64,000 bases of DNA, from positions 1,552,501-1,616,500 of the forward strand of contig NZ_CP109067.1 in the NCBI RefSeq assembly GCF_035917335.1, in the 5' to 3' direction. A model generated the notes under the pieces. It did no database searches, had not been told where the DNA came from, and saw only the letters and a program-made list of their open reading frames with translations. A program made the position numbers and the translations under genes. Numbering within the stretch: the stretch's first letter is position 1; the number at the start of each line of letters is the position of its first letter. Positions 17,468 to 26,184 of the stretch are shown here, in pieces. This DNA is from Micromonospora sp. NBC_01813. Its GTDB lineage: Bacteria > Actinomycetota > Actinomycetes > Mycobacteriales > Micromonosporaceae.

Positions 17468-18931
17468 CTACCGGGTCAGGATCAGCACCGCGAGTACCAC
17501 GACGGCGATCACGACCAGCAGGGACAGGACGAACACCAGTACCGGGCCGTGCTGGTCGTACCAGGGGCGGCCGGCGGCGGCCGGCGCTGCCGGACGTGGC
17601 ACCGCGGGCGGCTGCCAGCCGGGGACCGGGCTGTGCGGGCCGGCCGCCGGGCTGGCCGGTGGGCTGGCCGGTGGCGCCGGGACCGGTGTCCGGGCGAATC
17701 CCGGTTGTTGCGGCACGGCCATCGGCGCAGCGGCCATCGGCGGCCGGGCGGTGGGTAGCGGCGGCCGGGGTGCCAGCAGCGGCGGCCGCGGCCCGGTGAC
17801 CGGGCGGGCCGCCGGTGACACCGGACGTGGCGTACCGGAGGAACCGGCACCGGGCGGCGGTGCCGGCCGGGCCGGGGCGCCCAGGCACAGGGCGCCTTCG
17901 GCCACGACGGTCTCCGGCTGTTCCAGGGTGGTCGGCGCCACCCCCAACTCGGTGTGGATCAGGTTCGCGACGAGCGGGATCCGGCTGGACCCGCCGACGA
18001 GGAAGATGCCGACCAGGTCACCGGGGGTCAGGCCGGCGCCGGCGATGGTCTGCGCCAGGCAGGTCACGGTGCGGGCCAGGTGGCCGCGGATCAGCGACTC
18101 CAGTTCGTCGCGGGTGACGTGGGCGGCGATGTCCAGCGCCGGCAGGTGCACGTCGGCGCTGGTGGTGCGCGACAGCATCTCCTTGACGCCACGTACGTCG
18201 TCGTAGAGCAGGGCGCGGGCCCGCCGCGACCCGACGTCGGCCGGGGCGACCAGGCCGTTCCACACCGTGGTCCGTGACGGCGAGTAGGCCCGGCCCAGGT
18301 GTTCCACCAGCGCCTGGTCGAAGTCGAGACCGCCGATCTCGGTCAGGCCCTGCTCGGCGAGCACGTCGAAACCGGCGGCGGTACGGCGTACCACGGTGGC
18401 GTCGAAGGTGCCGCCGCCGAGGTCGTAGATGGCCAGCGCCCGGCCGGGCGGCACCGCGCTGCCCAGCACCGTCGTGTAGTAGGAGGCGGCGGCGACCGGT
18501 TCGGCGACCAGCGTCGGTCTGGGTAGTCCGGCGGTGTGCGCGGCCTGGACCAGGACGAGGCGGCGCCGCTCCCCCCACTGCGCCGGGTGGGTCAGCCGGA
18601 CGTCGGTGACGCTGCCGACCTGACGGCCGGCCTCGGCGGCGACGTGGCGCAGCACCGCGCCGATCACCTGCGGCACGGGGACCTCGGCGTCACCGAGCAG
18701 CACCACGCCGTCGTCGACGCGGCGTTTCGGGTTGGGTTCGAACCCGGCCGGGTCGATGCGGGCGCGGCGGTGCGCGTCGCTGCCGACCAGCAGCCGCCCG
18801 TCGGGTTCGCGGTACACCGCCGACGGCAGCAGCGGGGTGCCGTCGAACAGCAGCGGTCGGGCGCGGCCGTCGCCGCCGCGCACCATCGCCACCGTGTTCG
18901 AGGTGCCGAAGTCGATGCCGAGTGCCCGCAT
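17468..18931 (-). CDS. Membrane-tailed Hsp70/DnaK-like ATPase without substrate-binding domain
   Basis: The 487-residue protein has a full Hsp70 nucleotide-binding domain: phosphate-1 GIDFGTSNT at 5-13, phosphate-2 YDLGGGTFDA near 169-178, and adenosine motif LVGGSSRIPL near 311-320. In place of the beta-sandwich peptide-binding domain it has a proline-rich linker (about 354-455) and a single C-terminal transmembrane helix (about 462-486). It is therefore a tail-anchored cytoplasmic actin/Hsp70-fold ATPase. It resembles the N-terminal half of the protein at 53413-56115 closely and is probably a paralogue. Without a peptide-binding domain, a classical chaperone role is doubtful. Confidence 0.87.
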   Translation of the reverse strand: MRALGIDFGTSNTVAMVRGGDGRARPLLFDGTPLLPSAVYREPDGRLLVGSDAHRRARIDPAGFEPNPKRRVDDGVVLLGDAEVPVPQVIGAVLRHVAAEAGRQVGSVTDVRLTHPAQWGERRRLVLVQAAHTAGLPRPTLVAEPVAAASYYTTVLGSAVPPGRALAIYDLGGGTFDATVVRRTAAGFDVLAEQGLTEIGGLDFDQALVEHLGRAYSPSRTTVWNGLVAPADVGSRRARALLYDDVRGVKEMLSRTTSADVHLPALDIAAHVTRDELESLIRGHLARTVTCLAQTIAGAGLTPGDLVGIFLVGGSSRIPLVANLIHTELGVAPTTLEQPETVVAEGALCLGAPARPAPPPGAGSSGTPRPVSPAARPVTGPRPPLLAPRPPLPTARPPMAAAPMAVPQQPGFARTPVPAPPASPPASPAAGPHSPVPGWQPPAVPRPAAPAAAGRPWYDQHGPVLVFVLSLLVVIAVVVLAVLILTR

Positions 18932-19006
18932 GCAGGCACCCTACTGCCGGCGTGGCGCAACCTGGTGTACGCCCGCCGGTCGCCGGCGGCCGGCATACTC
19001 CGCAGC

Positions 19007-19810
19007 GTGTCGCACCGCTACGCGTACCTGGATTCGCCGGCCCCGATCGCGTTCGCGCACCGGGGTGGGGCGGCCCGGGGTGACGAGAACACCGCCGAGG
19101 CGTTCGACCGGGCCGTCGACCTGGGTTACCGGTACGTGGAGACCGACGTGCACGGCACCGCCGACGGGGTGGCGGTGGTGTTCCATGATCGGACGCTGCA
19201 GCGGCTCGCCGGCATCAAGGGCGCGATCGCGGAGCTGCGCTGGGCGGACCTGGCGGCGGTGCGGGTCGGTGGGTCGGCGGCGGTGCCCCGCCTCGACGAC
19301 GTCCTCGACGCGTGGCCGCAGGTGCGGTTCAACATCGACGTGAAGGCCGACGGGGGTGTGCGGCCGACCGTCGACGCCGTGGACCGGTGCGCCGCCGGTG
19401 ACCGGGTGCTGCTGGCGTCGTTCTCCGACCGGCGGCTGCACCGGCTGCGGTCGTTGACGTACGGGCGGGTCGCGACGTCGCTGGGGATGCGGGCGGTGAC
19501 CCGGCTGCGGATCGCGTCGGTCACCGGTGGGCGGCTGCGGCTGCCGGCGTCGGTGGTGGCCGCGCAGGTGCCGGTGCGGTTCAACCGGGTCCCGGTGGTC
19601 GACGCCCGGTTCGTGGCGTACTGCCACCGGGCGGGGTTGCAGGTGCATGTCTGGACGATCGACGAACCTGCCGAGATGCACGAGTTACTGGACCTCGGGG
19701 TGGATGGCATCATGACCGATCACATCGAGGTGTTGCGTGACGTGTATCTCAGCCGTGGTCACTGGCCGCCCGACCGTCGGGTCGGCGCGGACCACACCGC
19801 CCGTCCCTGA
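19007..19810 (+). CDS. Glycerophosphodiester phosphodiesterase
   Basis: The 267-residue protein has the GDPD signature: AFAHRGGAARGDENTAEAF near the start, with catalytic His and Glu, then YVETDVHGTADGVAVVFHD and a late VHVWTIDEPAEM. It hydrolyses glycerophosphodiesters to glycerol-3-phosphate and an alcohol, using a metal ion in a TIM barrel. No signal peptide is present, so it is cytoplasmic. The start is GTG 19007. CATACT at 18994-18999 would give a near-leaderless transcript. The UMF1-type permease gene follows after 15 bases and is probably co-transcribed. Confidence 0.88.
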   Translation: MSHRYAYLDSPAPIAFAHRGGAARGDENTAEAFDRAVDLGYRYVETDVHGTADGVAVVFHDRTLQRLAGIKGAIAELRWADLAAVRVGGSAAVPRLDDVLDAWPQVRFNIDVKADGGVRPTVDAVDRCAAGDRVLLASFSDRRLHRLRSLTYGRVATSLGMRAVTRLRIASVTGGRLRLPASVVAAQVPVRFNRVPVVDARFVAYCHRAGLQVHVWTIDEPAEMHELLDLGVDGIMTDHIEVLRDVYLSRGHWPPDRRVGADHTARP

Positions 19811-19825
19811 CCAGTGAAGGATCCG

Positions 19826-21220
19826 ATGGCCGACCCCACCACCCCCGCGCCGGTCCCCCACGCGCCCACGCCGGGCAGCAGCACCCGGCGGGAACGCACC
19901 GGCTGGTACTTCTACGACTGGGCGATGTCGGCGTTCTCCACGACCGTCATCACCGTGTTCCTGGGGCCGTTCCTGACCAGCGTCACGAAGCAGGCCGCCG
20001 GCTGCTCGATCGACGTCACCGAGTGTGCCGGCTACGTGTATCCGCTGGGTATCCAGGTGGCGCCGGGGTCGTACTTCCCGTACCTGGTGTCGTTGTCGGT
20101 GGCGTTGACGGTGCTGGCGTTGCCGGTGACCGGTGCGATCGCCGACCGCACGATGCACAAGAAGCGGCTGTTGGCGGTGACGGCGTTCCTCGGCGCGGCG
20201 GCGACGATCGCGATGGTCTTCGTCACCGGTGACCGGTATCTGCTCGGCGGTGGGCTGTTCATCCTGGCCAACATCGCGTTCGGGGCCAGCGTGGTGGTGT
20301 ACAACTCGTTCCTGCCGGGGCTCGGTGGCCCCGACGACCGGGACGGGATCTCCAGCAAGGGCTGGGCGCTGGGCTACCTCGGCGGTGGTCTGCTGCTGGC
20401 GGTGAACCTCGTGGTGGTGCAGTCGTTCAGCGTCGAGGGTGATCCGCAGCGCACCCTGGACCTGGCGCGCTGGTCGATCGTGTCGGCCGGGGTGTGGTGG
20501 GCGGTGTTCACCCTGGTGCCGCTGGCGTGGCTGCGGGAACGTCCGGCGGCCGACGCGCACCCGGGCGGCAACGTGCTGACCGACGGGTTCCGGCAACTGG
20601 GGCGTACGGTGCGCGGGCTCAAGCGGTACCCGTTGACGTTGTTCTTCCTGTTGGCGTTCCTGGTCTACAACGACGGCATTCAGACGGTGATCGCGCTGGC
20701 CAGCCAGTACGGCACCGAGGAGTTGCGGCTGGACCAGTCGACGCTGATCGTGACGATCCTGCTGGTGCAGTTCCTGGCGTTCGGTGGGGCGTTGGCGTTG
20801 GGTGCGGTGGCGAAGCGGATCGGCGCCTGGAAGACGGTGCTGGCCAGCCTGGTGCTGTGGACCGGGGTGATCCTGGCGGCGTTCCGGCTGCCGGCGGAGG
20901 CGCCGGCGCAGTTCATGGCGCTCGGCGCGGCGATCGGACTGGTGCTGGGCGGCTCCCAGGCGTTGAGCCGGTCGCTGTTCAGCCAGATGATCCCGGAAGG
21001 TAAGGAAGGCGAGTACTACGGCTTCTACGAGATCAGCGACAAGGGCACCAGCTGGTTGGGGCCCCTCGCCTTCGGCATCGTGTTCCAGCTGACGAACTCG
21101 TACCGGGTGGGCCTGGTCTCGTTGTTGATCTTCTTTGTGATCGGGTTCCTGCTGCTGGCGGCGGTGCCGGTCCGCCGGGCGATCATCGCCGCCGGCAACA
21201 CCCCACCCCGGGTGCTGTGA
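19826..21220 (+). CDS. MFS transporter of the UMF1/Atg22-like type
   Basis: The 464-residue protein begins after a short tail with RTGWYFYDWAMSAFSTTVITV, the conserved YDWAxSAF motif of UMF1/Atg22-like permeases. About twelve hydrophobic helices follow. I use ATG 19826, which has TGAAGGA upstream; an in-frame GTG at 19814 lies inside that ribosome site. The FYEISDKGTSWLGPLAFG motif near the C-terminus is also typical. In yeast Atg22 exports vacuolar amino acids; bacterial substrates are mostly unknown. The adjacent phosphodiesterase suggests but does not show a link to lipid breakdown products. Confidence 0.82.
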   Translation: MADPTTPAPVPHAPTPGSSTRRERTGWYFYDWAMSAFSTTVITVFLGPFLTSVTKQAAGCSIDVTECAGYVYPLGIQVAPGSYFPYLVSLSVALTVLALPVTGAIADRTMHKKRLLAVTAFLGAAATIAMVFVTGDRYLLGGGLFILANIAFGASVVVYNSFLPGLGGPDDRDGISSKGWALGYLGGGLLLAVNLVVVQSFSVEGDPQRTLDLARWSIVSAGVWWAVFTLVPLAWLRERPAADAHPGGNVLTDGFRQLGRTVRGLKRYPLTLFFLLAFLVYNDGIQTVIALASQYGTEELRLDQSTLIVTILLVQFLAFGGALALGAVAKRIGAWKTVLASLVLWTGVILAAFRLPAEAPAQFMALGAAIGLVLGGSQALSRSLFSQMIPEGKEGEYYGFYEISDKGTSWLGPLAFGIVFQLTNSYRVGLVSLLIFFVIGFLLLAAVPVRRAIIAAGNTPPRVL

Positions 21221-21225
21221 CGAGT

Positions 21226-21305
21226 CATGATCGCGACGATCTTGCATTTATCGACAGGATTTGCCCGGATTGTCCATCGATAATTGCAAGATCGTCGCGA
21301 TCATG
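21226..21305. repeat. Long inverted repeat with 21-bp perfect arms
   Basis: Bases 21226-21246 and 21285-21305 are exact 21-base reverse complements (left arm begins CATGATCGCGACGATC). The inner bases continue to pair imperfectly (TTATCGACA against TGTCCATCGATAA). The element fills the gap between two convergent genes and is clearly more AT-rich than its surroundings. It can act as a bidirectional terminator. Its length and odd composition also fit a dispersed intergenic palindromic element; that second reading is inference. Confidence 0.75.
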
Positions 21306-21321
21306 AAGGGTGTGCGGCGGT

Positions 21322-22146
21322 TCAGAGGATGGGCTGGGTCGCCTCGATGGTGGCGATCGCGGCGCGGGTGGCGGCCACGAAGTTCCAGAACACCGTGTTG
21401 GTGGTGTTGCGGCGCTGCGCGACGGTGTTGGTGCCGAACATCGCTGTCCGCAGCGGGGTGGTGATCTCCAGCTGGGCGCCCATGCCGAGCAGCGTCCGGT
21501 TGACGATGTTGTCGGTGGCGGTGCCGGCGATTGCCGGGATGCCGGTGGCGTCGAGCGCGGTGATCCCGGCCGCCGTGTAGGCGTTGATCAGCGCGGTACG
21601 GAATGCCGCGTTGCGCCCGCCGACGGCGACGGCCTGCGCGTTCGACGGCAGCCCGGCGGTACCCGGGGTGCAGCCGTGCAGGGCGACGACGTTGAGCGCG
21701 CCGGCCGCCACCGACAACGCCGGGGTGTCGTCGCAGTGGCTGGCGGTCACGTGCAGCTCACCGTTGCCCGACGAGCGGATGCCTTCGAACATCCAGTAGT
21801 CGTACGTCGGGCCGGCCGGCGGGGTCGCCGCCAGGCTCGCCGGGTGGTAGCCGGCGATCGCCAGGCACAGCTCCGACGTGCCTGCCTCGATGCCGCCGCC
21901 GTGCGGGGCGATGATCGCGGTACGCGGGAACGCCAACGCCGCCGGGTTGGAGTTGTCGAACAGCGGATGCCGGCGGTACCGGCGGGCGTAGTCGACGCCT
22001 TCGGTGAGGCCCGGGTCGGCATACAGGTCGGTGTTGGAGTCGTAGAGGTCGGCGGCGAGGGCCGGCGCGGCCGGCAACGTCACCAGGGGTCCGGCGACCG
22101 CCGCGGTGGCGAGCAGGCCGAGGACCGTACGTCTGCTGGTGTTCAC
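21322..22146 (-). CDS. Tat-exported poly-gamma-glutamate hydrolase family protein
   Basis: The 274-residue product starts with GTG behind GGAGACAC. It has a twin-arginine signal (NTSRRTVLGLLATAAVAG) ending near ALAAD at residue 33. The mature protein contains IIAPHGGGIEAGTSEL near residue 75, the zinc-binding His/Glu motif of phage-type poly-gamma-glutamate hydrolases (DUF867), and a second VVALHGC histidine motif. Such enzymes cleave poly-gamma-glutamate with a metal. Secretion fits attack on environmental polymer or capsule. The Tat route suggests the metal is loaded before export. Reading further upstream to 22227 gives no signal peptide. Confidence 0.82.
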   Translation of the reverse strand: MNTSRRTVLGLLATAAVAGPLVTLPAAPALAADLYDSNTDLYADPGLTEGVDYARRYRRHPLFDNSNPAALAFPRTAIIAPHGGGIEAGTSELCLAIAGYHPASLAATPPAGPTYDYWMFEGIRSSGNGELHVTASHCDDTPALSVAAGALNVVALHGCTPGTAGLPSNAQAVAVGGRNAAFRTALINAYTAAGITALDATGIPAIAGTATDNIVNRTLLGMGAQLEITTPLRTAMFGTNTVAQRRNTTNTVFWNFVAATRAAIATIEATQPIL

Positions 22147-22361
22147 GAGGTGTCTCCTCCGATCGGTGCGGTTGCCCGGTGTGCCGGGCGATGTACACCG
22201 TGTCACCTCCGCTCGGAAGGTTGCCAACGATTTCCGTCGCCCCTACGGTCGACCACCGTCGATGTCAACAGCGAAAAGCGCCTCTACGGTGGGAATTCGC
22301 ACCAGGATACGTCGGATCCGTGACGCGAGCCGTGTCGGCGACCCGACACCCGCCAGGCGGG

Positions 22362-22751
22362 TCAGAACCCGATACCGACGGCGAGGGCGGCGACGCCGAG
22401 CAGCGGCGGCAGCCCCTGGATGAGCGCGGCGCGTGCCATCGACGGCCGGGATATCACCAGGACCAGACTGGCGGCGACCATCGACCCGGCGCCGGTGAAG
22501 ACCAGGGTGGCGCCGACAGCGGTCGCACCGAAGGCGATCACGACGGCGCCCAACACGATCGCGACCACCAGGAACAGGTTGTAGAAGCCCTGGTTGAAGG
22601 CCAGCGTCCGGGTGGTCTGGGCGTCCTGCTCGCTGGCGATCCCGAACGTCGCGCGGGCCCGCCGACTGGTCCAGGCCACCGACTCCAGATAGAAGATGTA
22701 GACGTGGATCAGAGCCGCCACCCCGGCGAAGACCAGCCCTGCGACGACCAT
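22362..22751 (-). CDS. DUF1304-family small integral membrane protein
   Basis: The 129-residue protein has four hydrophobic helices and the conserved start VVAGLVFAGVAALIHVYIFYLESVAW followed by TLAFNQGFYNLFL, diagnostic of the DUF1304 membrane family. The start at 22751 follows GGGGGA. The 215-base stretch between it and the poly-glutamate hydrolase start holds no gene I can support. The family's function is unknown. It is divergent from the phosphatase gene. Confidence 0.82.
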   Translation of the reverse strand: MVVAGLVFAGVAALIHVYIFYLESVAWTSRRARATFGIASEQDAQTTRTLAFNQGFYNLFLVVAIVLGAVVIAFGATAVGATLVFTGAGSMVAASLVLVISRPSMARAALIQGLPPLLGVAALAVGIGF

Positions 22752-22878
22752 GCCAAGTCCCCCGGTTGCTCGTGGTCCGTGCCCACATTCTGCACACCCT
22801 GCGGGAACGCCGGGCTGCAGGCCGTCAGCATCGGCGACCGGTACGCGCCGGTAACGGCCCTCACCGTATGGTGGCGGC

Positions 22879-24090
22879 GTGGATCGGACAGTGGAACGGC
22901 AGTGGCTCGACGCGCTCAGTGACGTGTTGACGCGCTCCCACCTGTTCCAACCTGACGAACTGGCGCCCGAGTTCGACGAGGTCATGGCCCAGTTGGGGGT
23001 GCACACCACCATCTACCTGGTCGACGAGGAGCAGGAGACGCTGCGCCCCGTACCGCATCCGGGGCGGGCCGACCCCGAACCGCAACCGGTCGAAGGATCC
23101 CTCGCCGGACGCGCCTTCACCATGGTCGAGTCGACCCCGGCGTTGAGCGAACCGGCCTGGTGGATTCCGATGATCGACGGCACCGACCGGCTCGGCGTCA
23201 TCGAGTTCGCCTTCGACGACCCAGACGACGCCGCCGACCCGCACACCCGCCGCCGCTGCGAAACCATCGCCGGGCTGATCGGCCACCTGATCACCGTCAC
23301 CGCGCCCAAGGGCGACCACCTGCTGCGGGTCGGCCGGTCCCGGGCGGCGACCGCCGCCGCCGAACTCATGGCGCAGGTGCTGCCGCCGCTGACCGCCGCC
23401 ACGCGTCGGATCACCATCAGCGCCGTCCTGGAACCCAGCTACGACATCGGCGGCGACGGCTTCGACTACGCCATCGACGGCAACCACGCCCAGTTGGCGA
23501 TCTTCGACGCGGTCGGGCACAGCATGAAAGCCGGGCTGACCTGCAGCGCCGTCATCGCCGCGATCCGGTCGGCCCGCCGCGCCGGCGCCGACCTGATCGC
23601 CCAGGGCGAGGCCGCCGACGCCGCCGTGCTGGACCAGTTCAACGACGCCCGGTTCGTCACCGCGGTCCTGGTCGACATCGACCTGGACACCGGGCTGCTG
23701 CGGTACGTCAACGCCGGGCATCCGAGGCCGATGCTGCTGCGCGGCGGCAAGATGATCCGCGAGCTGCCGGACGGCCGCCGGCTGCCGTTCGGCATCCGCT
23801 CCGTCGTCCGGGGCGTCGGCGAGGAACACCTCGAACCCGGCGACCAGCTGCTGATGTTCACCGACGGGGTGGTCGAGGCACGCGGCGACGGCGGCGAATT
23901 CGGCCAGCTCCGCCTCGCCGACCTCGCCGAACGCCAGACCGGCACCGGGCTGCCGGCCCCCGAGGCGGTACGCCGACTGGCCCGTGCCGTGGCCGCGTTC
24001 CGGGGCGGCCCACCCAGCGACGACGCCACCCTGCTGCTGGCCGAATGGTCCCCGGCCGCCGCCGAACGCACCGTCATCACCCCGCTGTAA
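22879..24090 (+). CDS. SpoIIE/PP2C-type serine phosphatase with N-terminal GAF-like domain
   Basis: The 403-residue protein has an N-terminal sensory region of about 150 residues with a GAF-like pattern. A PPM phosphatase domain of the SpoIIE/RsbU type follows: DIGGDGFDYAI near 190-200 supplies metal-binding Asp residues, with FDAVGHSMKAG, YVNAGHPRPML, MFTDGVVEARG and a terminal PPSDDATLLL. It should dephosphorylate anti-anti-sigma factors. The GTG start at 22879 is the first in frame. It is not next to any sigma or anti-sigma gene, so its partner is elsewhere. The signal bound by the N-terminal domain is unknown. Confidence 0.9.
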   Translation: MDRTVERQWLDALSDVLTRSHLFQPDELAPEFDEVMAQLGVHTTIYLVDEEQETLRPVPHPGRADPEPQPVEGSLAGRAFTMVESTPALSEPAWWIPMIDGTDRLGVIEFAFDDPDDAADPHTRRRCETIAGLIGHLITVTAPKGDHLLRVGRSRAATAAAELMAQVLPPLTAATRRITISAVLEPSYDIGGDGFDYAIDGNHAQLAIFDAVGHSMKAGLTCSAVIAAIRSARRAGADLIAQGEAADAAVLDQFNDARFVTAVLVDIDLDTGLLRYVNAGHPRPMLLRGGKMIRELPDGRRLPFGIRSVVRGVGEEHLEPGDQLLMFTDGVVEARGDGGEFGQLRLADLAERQTGTGLPAPEAVRRLARAVAAFRGGPPSDDATLLLAEWSPAAAERTVITPL

Positions 24091-24184
24091 CGCATCCGAC
24101 ACCGCACGGGTCAGACCCGCTGGCGGTACGGCTCTACTGTGGTTGCCCGACGACGGATCGTATCCAGCGGACGGCAGGCCACAC

Positions 24185-25633
24185 GTGATCAGACATTGGA
24201 AGGCTGCGACGCCTGCTGCCGCTGGCGCGGCGGCCCTGCTCGCCGCTGCCGTTGCGCTGGTGCCGGGTCGGCTGTGGCCGACGCTGGGGCAGCTGATCGT
24301 CGGCCACTGGTTGGTGCTGCTGTTGGCCGTGGCCGGTGTGGCCGGCTTGACCGTCGGTGGAGTGCTGTGGCGACGGTCGCAGCCGGCGGTCGAGGCGTCG
24401 GCGGCACCTGCCCCGCCGCAGCGTCCACTGCGTCCGCTGCCGACCTGGATCATCCCGGTCGGCGCGTTGGTCGTCGCCGGCGTCACCTGGGCTGCGGTGT
24501 GGGGCCTGCAGTCCACCATCCCGGCGGGCTCCGGCACCGCGTTGCAGCAGGCTCAGCTGCGGGTGGAGACGATCCGCACCGGCCTGTCCGTCGGCGCGGG
24601 TGTCGGTGCCGCCGCCGCGCTGCTGCTGGCGTTGCGCCGCCAGCAGGTCACCGAACGGACCCAGCAGGCCACCGAGTACGACGCGGGCGAGAAACGGGTC
24701 ACCGAGTTGTACGTCAAGGCCGCCGAACAGCTCGGCTCCGACAAGGCACCAGTACGCCTGGCCGGCCTGTACGCCCTGGAACGCCTCGCCCAGGACAACC
24801 CGGTGCACCGGCAGAGCATCGTCGAAGTCATCTGCGCCTACCTGCGCATGCCGTACACCCCACCGGCCGACAAGCCCAGCGCTGAGGACGCGGCGGGACC
24901 GGAGGAGACGACACAACCTGACCCCCGGGAGGAACGCCAGGTACGGCTGGCCGCACAGCGCATCCTCGCCCGCCACTTGCGGCCGACAACGGCGGACGGC
25001 ACGCCGAGCCCGACCTACTGGAAGGGCATGACCGTCGACCTGACCGAGGCCACCCTCCTCGACGCCGACTTCGCCGGCTGCGTTCTGAACGACGCATCGT
25101 TCGGCGGGGCCACGTTCACCGGCACCGCCCGCTTCGACGGGGCGACGTTCACCGGCGACGCCAGGTTCAGCATGGCCACGTTCACCGGCATCGCCTGGTT
25201 CGTCGAGGCGACGTTCACCGGCACCGCCCGCTTCGACGGGGCGACGTTCACCGGCGACGCCAGGTTCAGCATGGCCACGTTCACCGGCATCGCCTGGTTC
25301 GTCGAGGCGACGTTCACCGGCACCGCCCGCTTCGACGGGGCCAGGTTCACCGGCGACGCCAGGTTCAGCATGGCCACGTTCACCGGCATCGCCTGGTTCG
25401 TCGAGGCGACGTTCACCGGCACCGCCAGGTTCGGCGGGGCCAGGTTCACCGGCGACGCCAGGTTCAGCATGGCCACGTTCGAGAGCGGGGTGGCCTTCGT
25501 TGATGCCCGTGTCGGGGACGGCGATCGTGGTGTCGATATGTGGCCGGCGGGTTGGCGGGTTGATCTCGACACACGGCGGGTAGTGCACGTACCGGTGACA
25601 GAGAAGCCGGAAGGGGACGCGGAGCCGAAGTGA
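24185..25633 (+). CDS. Membrane protein with C-terminal pentapeptide-like repeat array
   Basis: The 482-residue product starts with GTG 24185. It has four hydrophobic segments in the first 155 residues, then a helical region (YDAGEKRVTELYVKAAEQLG, then VRLAGLYALERLAQDNP), and a C-terminal array of ATFTGxARFxx units of 11 residues (about residues 300-435). The F spacing alternates six and five residues, as in Pentapeptide_3-type proteins forming a right-handed beta-helix. The helical YALERLA block commonly accompanies such arrays. The array is built from nearly identical 99-bp DNA units. No substrate or partner is evident. Confidence 0.82.
   Translation: MIRHWKAATPAAAGAAALLAAAVALVPGRLWPTLGQLIVGHWLVLLLAVAGVAGLTVGGVLWRRSQPAVEASAAPAPPQRPLRPLPTWIIPVGALVVAGVTWAAVWGLQSTIPAGSGTALQQAQLRVETIRTGLSVGAGVGAAAALLLALRRQQVTERTQQATEYDAGEKRVTELYVKAAEQLGSDKAPVRLAGLYALERLAQDNPVHRQSIVEVICAYLRMPYTPPADKPSAEDAAGPEETTQPDPREERQVRLAAQRILARHLRPTTADGTPSPTYWKGMTVDLTEATLLDADFAGCVLNDASFGGATFTGTARFDGATFTGDARFSMATFTGIAWFVEATFTGTARFDGATFTGDARFSMATFTGIAWFVEATFTGTARFDGARFTGDARFSMATFTGIAWFVEATFTGTARFGGARFTGDARFSMATFESGVAFVDARVGDGDRGVDMWPAGWRVDLDTRRVVHVPVTEKPEGDAEPK
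25112..25480 (+). repeat. 3.7 tandem copies of a 99-bp unit
   Basis: Units begin at 25112, 25211, 25310 and 25409, each with the start ACGTTCACCGGCACCGCC, and the fourth ends early near 25480. Each 99-bp unit encodes three 11-residue pentapeptide-like repeats (TARFDG, DARFSM and IAWFVE variants). The copies differ at only a few bases, even at third positions, so the expansion is recent or kept uniform by recombination. Confidence 0.92.
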
Positions 25634-25673
25634 CGGGCGGTGCTGTCACTCCGGCGGGGTGCCGCGACAGCGG

Positions 25674-26033
25674 TCAGGGCTCGCCGGGACTCGCTGAGTG
25701 CCGAGCCATGGCCTCGGTTTCGGCGGCGTGGTCGGGCCAGCGGAGGAACCGGCGGTACAGGTCGGGCGGGCTGAGCTGCTCGGCATCGCATTCCAGCAGG
25801 TCGTCGATCGCCTCGTACATCAGGGTGGCGAGGTAGACGCACATCCCGATCCGGTCGTCCGACCAGTCGCTGGTGATCTCGACCTTCGCGGTTTCGCACG
25901 GCCATTCTGTACCGCACTCGCGACAGTTCCAGCCGGGCCGGGAGGCGATGTGTATCAGCGATATCTGTCCCGCGTGCGCGGTGTGCCGTGGCGTAAACCG
26001 CACCACTTCGTCGCGTGTGGACCTCAACTCCAT
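25674..26033 (-). CDS. Small Cys-containing hypothetical protein next to an XRE regulator
   Basis: The 119-residue protein starts behind GAGAAGGG. It contains RPGWNCRECGTEWPCETAK near residue 32, a CxxC plus later Cys that could hold a metal. A helical C-terminus follows with IGMCVYLATLMYEAIDDLLE. Proteins of this shape are common in actinobacteria close to XRE/DUF5753-DUF397 genes and are sometimes labelled flavin reductase. I see no flavin motif here and would not assign that. It is divergent from the XRE gene, with a 151-base gap that holds a probable shared promoter region but no element I can define. Confidence 0.75.
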   Translation of the reverse strand: MELRSTRDEVVRFTPRHTAHAGQISLIHIASRPGWNCRECGTEWPCETAKVEITSDWSDDRIGMCVYLATLMYEAIDDLLECDAEQLSPPDLYRRFLRWPDHAAETEAMARHSASPGEP

Positions 26034-26184
26034 CTGTCAACCCTTCTCGCAACACATTTCCCGTGATCACTGAACTCTTCCTTCACATCATGCTTATTTG
26101 CCATCTGGCTCAGCGCAATCTCGCACCGGTAGGTTCGAACCAAACATCCACTCGCCATTACGCGACACGAGAGGACGGGGTTTC

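Noticed and set aside
19685-21247. A 520-codon minus-strand frame over the UMF1 permease
   Set aside because: His/Arg/Gln-rich composition is the complement of membrane helices; no independent signal.
22861-24537. A 558-codon minus-strand frame over the phosphatase gene
   Set aside because: Gly/Asp-rich antisense shadow; the + strand has all SpoIIE-type phosphatase motifs.
25112-25480. Evenly spaced repeats considered as a CRISPR array
   Set aside because: The repeats are contiguous 99-bp coding units without unique spacers and lie inside one open reading frame.
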